From Candidatus Bipolaricaulota bacterium (GTDB lineage: Bacteria; Bipolaricaulota; Bipolaricaulia; Bipolaricaulales; Bipolaricaulaceae), in the NCBI GenBank assembly GCA_027027485.1, contig JALVLL010000122.1, forward strand, positions 1-12,458: 12,458 bases of DNA. The letters are read 5' to 3'. The notes below the pieces were generated by a model. That model saw nothing but the letters and a program-made list of their open reading frames with translations, was not told the origin of the DNA and searched no databases. The position numbers and the translations under genes are program-made. Position 1 is the stretch's first letter. Every line of letters begins with the position of its first letter. This document shows positions 8,265 to 12,458 of the stretch, piece after piece.

Positions 8265-9035
8265 ATGCCCAAAAGGAAAGCTACGACCAAAAGGGGAAGG
8301 TTCGAATCAGTGCGTCAAAGGGTCGAAAGCTCCCCCAGGCTGAAAGCCCTTTGGGCCTGTTCCAACATCACCGCCATAAACCGTATGCACATGAACGACC
8401 ACGGACCGGTCCACGTGAAGATCGTGATGAGGGTCGCCCTTAAGCTCCTGGAGCTTCTGCATGAAGCAGGGGTCAAGCTGGGGGCCTACGATCACGGCCT
8501 CGATTACGAGGACGCCAAAGTGATCGTGCTTTTGGCTGCAGCCCTTCACGACATCGGCCATGCCGTCCACCGCAAGGAACACGAGTACCACTCCTTGGCG
8601 CTTGCCCCCCTGATCCTCGAGGGGATCCTGGAGGGGATTTACCAGGAGCCACAGAGGACCCAGGTGATGGCGGAGGTGCTCCACGCCATCTACGCCCACC
8701 GCAAAGAGGTCGAGCCCCTCACCGTGGAGGCGGGAATCATAAAGGTGGCCGATGCCCTGGATATGGAAAAGGGCCGTGCCAGGATCCCCTTCCAGGTGGG
8801 CGTTCCCACCATCCACACCGTCTCGGCCCTGGCCATCGAGAAGGTGGAGATCCTCAAGGGCAAGGAGAAACCGATCCACATCCGGGTGCGGATGTCCAAC
8901 TCCGCCGGGATCTTCCAGCTCGATTCCCTCTTCAAGGAGAAGCTCGCCCGCTCGGGCCTCAAGGACTACATCGAGGTCTCGGCGGAGATCGAAGGGGAGG
9001 AGAAGAAGATCATCGAACACTACGCCATCGAATGA
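8265..9035 (+). CDS. HD-domain metal-dependent phosphohydrolase
   Basis: The protein has 256 residues from ATG 8265. HD proteins use a divalent metal held by His and Asp to hydrolyse phosphoesters, often nucleotides. Here H46 and H50 (DHGPVHVKIV), H95-D96 (ALHDIGHAVH) and D163 (KVADALDM) form the H...HD...D signature. KGRARIPF and MSNSAGIFQ further on are highly conserved in a group I recall from archaea and thermophilic bacteria (from memory, not searched). No signal peptide, membrane segment or sensory domain is present. A GTG at 8229 would add 12 residues and overlap the MerR-like gene by 25 bases; the ATG is preferred, though neither has a good Shine-Dalgarno sequence. The substrate cannot be told from sequence. 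Confidence 0.88.
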   Translation: MPKRKATTKRGRFESVRQRVESSPRLKALWACSNITAINRMHMNDHGPVHVKIVMRVALKLLELLHEAGVKLGAYDHGLDYEDAKVIVLLAAALHDIGHAVHRKEHEYHSLALAPLILEGILEGIYQEPQRTQVMAEVLHAIYAHRKEVEPLTVEAGIIKVADALDMEKGRARIPFQVGVPTIHTVSALAIEKVEILKGKEKPIHIRVRMSNSAGIFQLDSLFKEKLARSGLKDYIEVSAEIEGEEKKIIEHYAIE

Positions 9036-9115
9036 GAGGCCTTCTTTTGGCCTTCCTGGCAAAAGAGCATATTTGGGATACCTACCCACCACGGCGGGCG
9101 AATACATCCCTTTGA
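9032..9115 (+). CDS. Short ORF overlapping HD stop; likely truncated exported protein
   Basis: An ATG overlaps the TGA of the HD gene (ATGA), the usual layout of translationally coupled genes. It opens 27 codons starting MRGLLLAFLA, which looks like the start of a signal peptide, and then runs into KEHIWDTYPPRR and a stop. The hydrophobic stretch is too short to be complete. I infer that this is the 5' end of a former third operon gene, cut near 9062 where the AT-richer island begins. It could also be a chance ORF. Confidence 0.35.
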   Translation: MRGLLLAFLAKEHIWDTYPPRRANTSL

Positions 9116-9139
9116 GCGGGAGGGACTGTGAGATAACAT
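9112..9139 (+). promoter_or_regulatory. Possible promoter of the GIY-YIG gene
   Basis: TTGAGC (9112-9117) and TAACAT (9134-9139) are separated by 16 bases, each matching four of six consensus bases for a housekeeping sigma factor. They lie about 50 bases before the strong Shine-Dalgarno site at 9181. The call rests on the motif alone. Confidence 0.25.
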
Positions 9140-9190
9140 TCCTTTGCTTTAGAAGTTGTAAGGCGGAAGATCGTTCCTTAGGAGGATTTC

Positions 9191-9241
9191 ATGGTGAACG
9201 AGGAGGAGTGTCGTGTACATTTTGCGGGAACTCGGCAATGA
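9191..9241 (+). other. Upstream mini-ORF with strong ribosome site, overlapping GIY-YIG gene
   Basis: AGGAGG just before ATG 9191 is the best ribosome site in this area. It opens only 16 codons (MVNEEECRVHFAGTRQ) in a frame different from the GIY-YIG gene, which it overlaps. Shifting frame by one base near 9212 would join MVNEEECR to the YILRELGNEV of the nuclease. Either it is a coupling leader, or the nuclease gene has a frameshift near its true start. Confidence 0.4.
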
Positions 9242-9698
9242 AGTCGATCTGAAGCGCTTAAAAGATTTCTGCGAGAGAATAGCGGCTTTTATCTCGGAAT
9301 TCACCGATGGCCTCAGAAAAAGCGTTCTTACTCCATGGGGCATCACGATACTTTCCGTCCAGGAACTTGACCGAGATTGCTTCGTCCTTCGGAATAAGGT
9401 TGCAACCAATCATCATCGTGCGATTTTGCAGAACTGTCCTGGGGTTTACGTTTTCTTCTCTTTACGGAGCGAGCACATATACGTGGGAAGGTCTAAAACA
9501 CTGATGGCCCGTATTCTGAGTCATGTAAGGAACGATCGCTACGAATATAGCTTTTTGCACTCACCTCTGAAAGGAAGACTTGATTTCGACGTTGTTGACT
9601 GGTACGCGATACTGATCCCAACCAAAGACTACGACGTCTCGCGAATTTTGGAACACTTTCTTATATGCAAACTGGAACCGGATTTGAACACGGGCTAG
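9213..9698 (+). CDS. GIY-YIG nuclease-domain protein
   Basis: The 161-residue protein has a GIY-YIG domain in its second half. G77-V78-Y79 stands for GIY, Y90-V91-G92 for YIG, an Arg follows in LMARILSH (about 101), the catalytic Glu is E147 in LEHFLICKLEPDLN, and the terminal Asn matches the family. Such domains cut one DNA strand in repair, restriction and homing enzymes. The first 75 residues are unassigned and probably helical. The start is GTG with GGAGGAG at 9201-9207; see the competing ATG at 9191. GC is about 40-42% in sampled lines against about 70% in the backbone, strongly suggesting foreign origin. Together with the neighbouring recombinase this argues for a mobile-island gene, possibly a homing, restriction or anti-invader nuclease (inference). 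Confidence 0.78.
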   Translation: MYILRELGNEVDLKRLKDFCERIAAFISEFTDGLRKSVLTPWGITILSVQELDRDCFVLRNKVATNHHRAILQNCPGVYVFFSLRSEHIYVGRSKTLMARILSHVRNDRYEYSFLHSPLKGRLDFDVVDWYAILIPTKDYDVSRILEHFLICKLEPDLNTG

Positions 9699-9744
9699 AC
9701 AACTATCTACCAAGGGCGATTGGGGAGAGGGGCGGCTCTGTGAA

Positions 9745-9827
9745 TCAATTCGCTTTATGTTACACCAGTGTTTGATTCATTGCCTGCGTAGCTATATAGT
9801 ACGCATAAGAATCAAAAAGCGAATTGA
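9745..9827. repeat. Nested inverted repeats upstream of the recombinase
   Basis: Three perfect inverted-repeat pairs share nearly one centre. The outer pair is TCAATTCGCTTT (9745-9756) with AAAGCGAATTGA (9816-9827). The middle pair is TTTGATTC (9771-9778) with GAATCAAA (9809-9816). The inner pair is TGCGTA (9785-9790) with TACGCA (9800-9805), around the self-palindrome CTATATAG. GAATCAA also occurs directly repeated at 9742-9748. The cluster lies directly before the tyrosine recombinase gene and contains its likely promoter, so it may be the recombinase's binding or crossover site, an autoregulatory operator, or both. Confidence 0.75.
9772..9800 (+). promoter_or_regulatory. Recombinase promoter inside the repeat cluster
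   Basis: TTGATT (9772-9777) and TATAGT (9795-9800) are separated by exactly 17 bases, matching four and five of six consensus bases. The expected transcript start near 9807 leaves a leader of about 32 bases to ATG 9839. The -35 box lies in one arm of the middle repeat. The -10 box lies in the loop and arm of the inner repeat, so a protein bound to the repeats would block transcription. Confidence 0.6.
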
Positions 9828-9838
9828 AAGAAGCTGGG

Positions 9839-10423
9839 ATGGCGCGAAGGATCCCCGTTGTCTTGACCGATGAGGAGCAACGGAGGCTGTTGTCGCAACC
9901 CAATCCCCGGTATCCCACCGGCGAACGTAACCGTCTCATGCTTTGGCTCATGCTCGATACCGGTCTCCGCCTGAGCGAAGCCCTCAACCTCGAATGGCGC
10001 GACATAGATCTCTTGACAGGGCGTTTGCATGTGCGGCGAGGGAAGGGGGCTAAAGATCGCGTCCTTTGGGTTGGAGAGGAACTCCTCGAGAGCCTTCGTC
10101 ATTGGAGGCAACGTCAAGCGAAGGTTGTGGGCAAACCCGTTCCATGGGTTTTCAGCACGCTGGACGGGAAGCCCTTGAAAGCCCGTTACGTCCAAGTGAT
10201 GGTGCAGCGCTATGCCAAAAAGGCCGGGATCGAGAAGCACGTAACCCCCCATACTTTACGGCACAGTTTTGCCACAGATCTTCTACGCACATGTGGCAAT
10301 GTGGAGATCGTTCGACGCGCCTTAGGACACGAGCGATTAAGCACAACCCAGATTTATGTTCATTTGGTGGACGAGGATTTGGAGAGGGCCTTAAAGGCTT
10401 TCCGTGGGAAGCGGCCGCAATAG
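9839..10423 (+). CDS. Tyrosine recombinase, catalytic domain only
   Basis: The protein has 194 residues from ATG 9839; a TTG at 9824 would add five. All active-site residues are present: R44 (TGLRLSEALNL), K69 (GKGAKDR), H138 and R141 (PHTLRHSFA), H164 (LGHERL) and the nucleophile Y173 (TQIYVHL). It is Xer-like in the catalytic domain but lacks the ~100-residue N-terminal core-binding domain of XerC, XerD and phage integrases; the coding frame starts just before the catalytic domain (PVVLTDEE). The upstream sequence is repeat DNA rather than a broken N-terminus, so the short form appears native. Sampled GC is about 57%, between the GIY-YIG gene and the backbone. It likely acts on nearby repeats, or needs a partner for the missing DNA clamp (inference). 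Confidence 0.88.
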   Translation: MARRIPVVLTDEEQRRLLSQPNPRYPTGERNRLMLWLMLDTGLRLSEALNLEWRDIDLLTGRLHVRRGKGAKDRVLWVGEELLESLRHWRQRQAKVVGKPVPWVFSTLDGKPLKARYVQVMVQRYAKKAGIEKHVTPHTLRHSFATDLLRTCGNVEIVRRALGHERLSTTQIYVHLVDEDLERALKAFRGKRPQ

Positions 10424-10493
10424 TCAAGGAAATTTACGGAATAGACGTACTCCACTTGTAGAGACTTCGCAACGGGAGTGTAAGGGAAGGTGC

Positions 10494-10670
10494 CGCTACG
10501 GCGGCCACACGTTGAGGAAGACTTGGGGTTACATGGCCCGCAAATACCACGGGATCACCATCGAGCTCATCCAGGAGAAGCTCGGCCACACCACCCCCGC
10601 CGTCACCCGTCGCTACATCGGCATCACCGACGATGAGATCGAGGACGTGGAAAACCGGGTGAACCTCTGA
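10494..10670 (+). pseudogene. C-terminal fragment of a second tyrosine recombinase
   Basis: About 58 codons ending at TGA 10668-10670 encode the end of an integrase of a different subgroup. HTLRKTWGYMARKYHG carries the H-x-x-R pair, LGHTTPAVTRRYIGI the second His and nucleophile Tyr, and an acidic tail ITDDEIEDVENRVNL follows. The arm with the first Arg and Lys is missing. Open frame extends left to about 10404, but it overlaps the complete recombinase in another frame and shows no integrase likeness. This is a truncated relic, not a separate enzyme. Confidence 0.8.
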
Positions 10671-10846
10671 TTCCCGAATTACGGAAGCTTTTTCAGTTCG
10701 AAACTGATGATATCCAGGATGCTGCGAGCTTTGTTTTAGCAACTTTGATGAACTTTTTGAGAAAAGCTCAGCAAGCCTTGCGGTGCCCTGACCGAAGAGG
10801 GCTCCAGTTTGAGCGAAGCAAGTCCCTGAGCTACAAATTTCCCGCG
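10671..10846. other. Intergenic right flank of the island
   Basis: This low-GC stretch (about 43% on line 10681-10740) lies between the integrase relic and xdhC. It holds a 6-bp hairpin, TCAGTT (10693-10698) with AACTGA (10702-10707) around CGA, without a T-run on the correct side, so it is not a terminator. An open frame from TTG 10745 runs into xdhC, but its first 34 codons have no family likeness. Confidence 0.5.
10809..10837 (+). promoter_or_regulatory. Likely xdhC promoter (leaderless arrangement)
   Basis: TTGAGC (10809-10814) and TACAAA (10832-10837) are 17 bases apart, each matching four of six consensus bases. The ATG at 10847 is nine bases past the -10 box and has no Shine-Dalgarno sequence, so the message would begin within a few bases of the start codon. 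Confidence 0.4.
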
Positions 10847-11623
10847 ATGCAGCCGGATATATATTCGCGACTCGCGGAGATCCTCGGTGAGGGGAAACAG
10901 GCGGTGCTCGTGGTAGTGGCTTCGGCCGAGGGCCCGGTGCCCAGGGAGCCCGGGGCCAAGATGATCGTATTTCCAGACGGGAGCACTGAAGGGACCATCG
11001 GCGGCGGGTCCCTCGAGAGGAAGGCCATCGAGGTCGCCAAGGGACTTTTCCGCGAGGGTGGTGCTAAGCTAGAGACGTATGAGCTCGAGGAGCTCGGTAT
11101 GACCTGCGGGGGAAGGGCCACGATCTACTATGAGCTCGTTGCCCCTCCGGCGACGCTCCATATCTTCGGCGCGGGGCATGTAGGGAGGAAGCTCTACGCC
11201 CTCGCAAAGGAGGCCCTTCCTTTCAGGGTCAGGATCTATGACATCCGCGAGGAGGCGAAGGCCGCTTTCCCCGAAACGGAGTTCCTCCCAAGTTACGGGG
11301 ACCTTCCCGCAATCGGCGCGCGGGATTACGTCTTCATCTGTACCCACTCCCACGGCGAGGATTACCGGGTTGTGAAGGCGGTGCTTTCGGGCGAAGACCT
11401 CCCCGCTTACGTGGGCCTCGTGGGCTCCTCCCCCAAATGGGCCAGGATGAGATCCCGCCTGATCTCCGAGGGGATATCTCCCGATAGGTGCGGGCTCGTC
11501 TCCTGTCCCGTGGGGCTTCCCTTGGGTGGAAAGGACCCGGGGGCGATCGCGGTGAGCGCCCTGGCGGAGATCCTGGCTCACTACTACGGGAGGCTCAAGG
11601 AGCTGAAGGGGACCGAAAAATAG
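10847..11623 (+). CDS. XdhC/CoxI-family molybdoenzyme maturation protein
   Basis: The protein has 258 residues. XdhC proteins bind molybdenum cofactor and help its sulfuration and insertion into xanthine-dehydrogenase-type hydroxylases. The N-terminal XdhC/CoxI domain shows VLVVVASAEGPVPREPGAKM and GTIGGGSLE; the C-terminal Rossmann domain begins LHIFGAGHVGRKL, and the family end motif reads CPVGLPLGGKDPGAIAVSALAEI. Family members start just before IYSRLAEIL, which supports ATG 10847 over the upstream TTG 10745 and ATG 10748. No Shine-Dalgarno sequence is visible. No hydroxylase subunits lie in the window; it stands between the island and convergent ftsH, whose stop is three bases away. Confidence 0.92.
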   Translation: MQPDIYSRLAEILGEGKQAVLVVVASAEGPVPREPGAKMIVFPDGSTEGTIGGGSLERKAIEVAKGLFREGGAKLETYELEELGMTCGGRATIYYELVAPPATLHIFGAGHVGRKLYALAKEALPFRVRIYDIREEAKAAFPETEFLPSYGDLPAIGARDYVFICTHSHGEDYRVVKAVLSGEDLPAYVGLVGSSPKWARMRSRLISEGISPDRCGLVSCPVGLPLGGKDPGAIAVSALAEILAHYYGRLKELKGTEK

Positions 11624-11626
11624 CCT

Positions 11627-12458
11627 TCACTTAGCAGGGGCCGGGATCAGGTCCTTCAGGATCTCGTCTATCTCCGAACCATCCAGGGTCTCGCGGGAAA
11701 GGAGCTCTCGGGCCAAGCGGTCCAGGGCCTCGCGATGTTCCCTCAGGAGCTCCCTGGCCCTGGCGTAGCACTGTTCGACGATCTTGCGGATCTCGCGGTC
11801 GATGACGGCGTTGAGCTCCTCGGAGTGCTCCTCGCTTTTCACGATCTCCTCTCCCAGGAAGACGTTCAGCCTCTCCTCGGCCAGGCTCAAGGGCCCTACC
11901 TCTTCCGACATCCCGAACTCCACCACCATCCGCTTGGCGAGCTCGGTGGCCTGCTTGAGATCGTCCTGAGCCCCGGTGGACGCCTCTCCCGTCACGAGCT
12001 CCTCCGCGGCTCTGCCCCCGAACAGCACCGTGATCCGGTCGAGGAGCTCCGATTTGGTGAGGATGTAGCGGTCCTCGGTGGGAAGCGGGACCGTGGCGCC
12101 CAAGGCCCCCTTTCCCCGTGGGATGATGGTCACCTTGTGCACGGGGTCCGCATGGGGGAGGAGCTTGGAGAGGAGGGCGTGGCCGGCCTCGTGGTAGGCG
12201 ATGATCCTGCGTTCCTCGTCGGAGATGTAGATCCCCTGGCGTTTCAGGCCCATGAGCACCCGGTCCAGGGCCTCCTCGAAATCGGACATCTCGATGTAGG
12301 GCTTGTTCTGGCGGGCGGCGAGGAGCGCGGCTTCGTTGCAGAGGTTCGCGAGATCCGCCCCCGCGAACCCCGGGGTCCGCTTGGCCAGGACCTCCAGGTC
12401 CACATCCGGGGCGAGCTTCTTGTCGCGGGTGTGGACCTCCAGGATCGCCTTCCTCCCT
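11627..12458 (-). CDS. ftsH: ATP-dependent zinc metalloprotease FtsH (C-terminal part)
   Basis: The gene is cut at the right window edge; about 276 residues are present. The visible part opens in frame with GRKAILEVHTRDKKLAPDVD at the end of the AAA ATPase core, where the arginine-finger region lies, then TPGFAGADLANLCNEAALLA. The peptidase domain follows with the zinc motif HEAGH (codons at 12179-12193) and, further on, STGAQDDLKQAT with the third-ligand Asp region. The C-terminal helices end ILKDLIPAPAK. FtsH is a membrane-anchored hexamer that unfolds and degrades membrane and regulatory proteins. The transmembrane segments, Walker A and Walker B lie outside the window. The GTG at 12401-12403 is only a Val codon inside the gene. 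Confidence 0.97.
   Translation of the reverse strand, partial: GRKAILEVHTRDKKLAPDVDLEVLAKRTPGFAGADLANLCNEAALLAARQNKPYIEMSDFEEALDRVLMGLKRQGIYISDEERRIIAYHEAGHALLSKLLPHADPVHKVTIIPRGKGALGATVPLPTEDRYILTKSELLDRITVLFGGRAAEELVTGEASTGAQDDLKQATELAKRMVVEFGMSEEVGPLSLAEERLNVFLGEEIVKSEEHSEELNAVIDREIRKIVEQCYARARELLREHREALDRLARELLSRETLDGSEIDEILKDLIPAPAK

Noticed and set aside
9036..9056. Possible terminator after the HD gene (AGGCC ... GGCCT)
   Set aside because: The stem is only five base pairs and is not followed by a T-run.
9759..9765. Integron-type core site (GTTRRRY) near the recombinase
   Set aside because: GTTACAC violates the second R position, there is no attC-type partner or cassette array, and the recombinase lacks the integron-integrase extra helix and N-terminal domain.
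10745..10846. N-terminal extension of XdhC from a TTG start
   Set aside because: The extra 34 residues have no family likeness and would pass through a likely promoter; the family start fits ATG 10847.
1..12458. CRISPR array, tRNA or rRNA genes
   Set aside because: No regularly spaced repeats, cloverleaf with a T-loop, or ribosomal RNA sequence was recognised on either strand.

Overview
The window reads as chromosome of a GC-rich bacterium. Hand counts on single 60-base lines give about 70% GC inside dinB and mutL. MutL carries the endonuclease motif family found outside the E. coli/MutH group, so a gamma-proteobacterium is unlikely. One HD phosphohydrolase looks like a type I associate with archaea and thermophilic bacteria. 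I suspect a thermophilic or poorly cultured lineage, but the sequence does not fix the taxon.

Layout. Positions 40-66 hold a bidirectional terminator. Positions 91-1066 hold the minus-strand wreck of a PAS-GAF-HD-GYP signalling protein with several stops and frameshifts. Next come dinB (DNA polymerase IV, 1168-2301), an AT-richer spacer, a large exported beta-propeller/PKD protein (2563-5172) and a diacylglycerol-kinase/YegS-type lipid kinase (5227-6114). The kinase converges on mutL (6111-7796, minus), sharing four bases at the stop codons. Divergent from mutL, a MerR-like regulator (7882-8253) and an HD-domain metal phosphohydrolase (8265-9035) form a compact operon.

From about 9036 to 10846 the character changes. 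GC falls to about 40% in a GIY-YIG nuclease-like gene (9213-9698). This is followed by a cluster of nested inverted repeats on a good promoter, a tyrosine recombinase that is only a catalytic domain (9839-10423), and the C-terminal stump of a second, different integrase (10494-10670). At the left edge, a 27-codon ORF that starts like a signal peptide and overlaps the HD stop codon may be the cut end of an older operon gene. I read this stretch as a small mobile or accessory island. Beyond it the high-GC backbone resumes with an XdhC-family protein (10847-11623) converging on the C-terminal part of ftsH (11627-12458, minus, cut by the window edge).

Functionally the backbone genes serve DNA damage tolerance and mismatch repair (dinB, mutL), membrane lipid phosphorylation, molybdoenzyme maturation and membrane proteolysis. 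The parts most worth a second look are the catalytic-domain-only recombinase with its repeat-covered promoter, the MerR/HD pair, and the beta-propeller/PKD protein. I could not demonstrate a wholly new system from this window alone.
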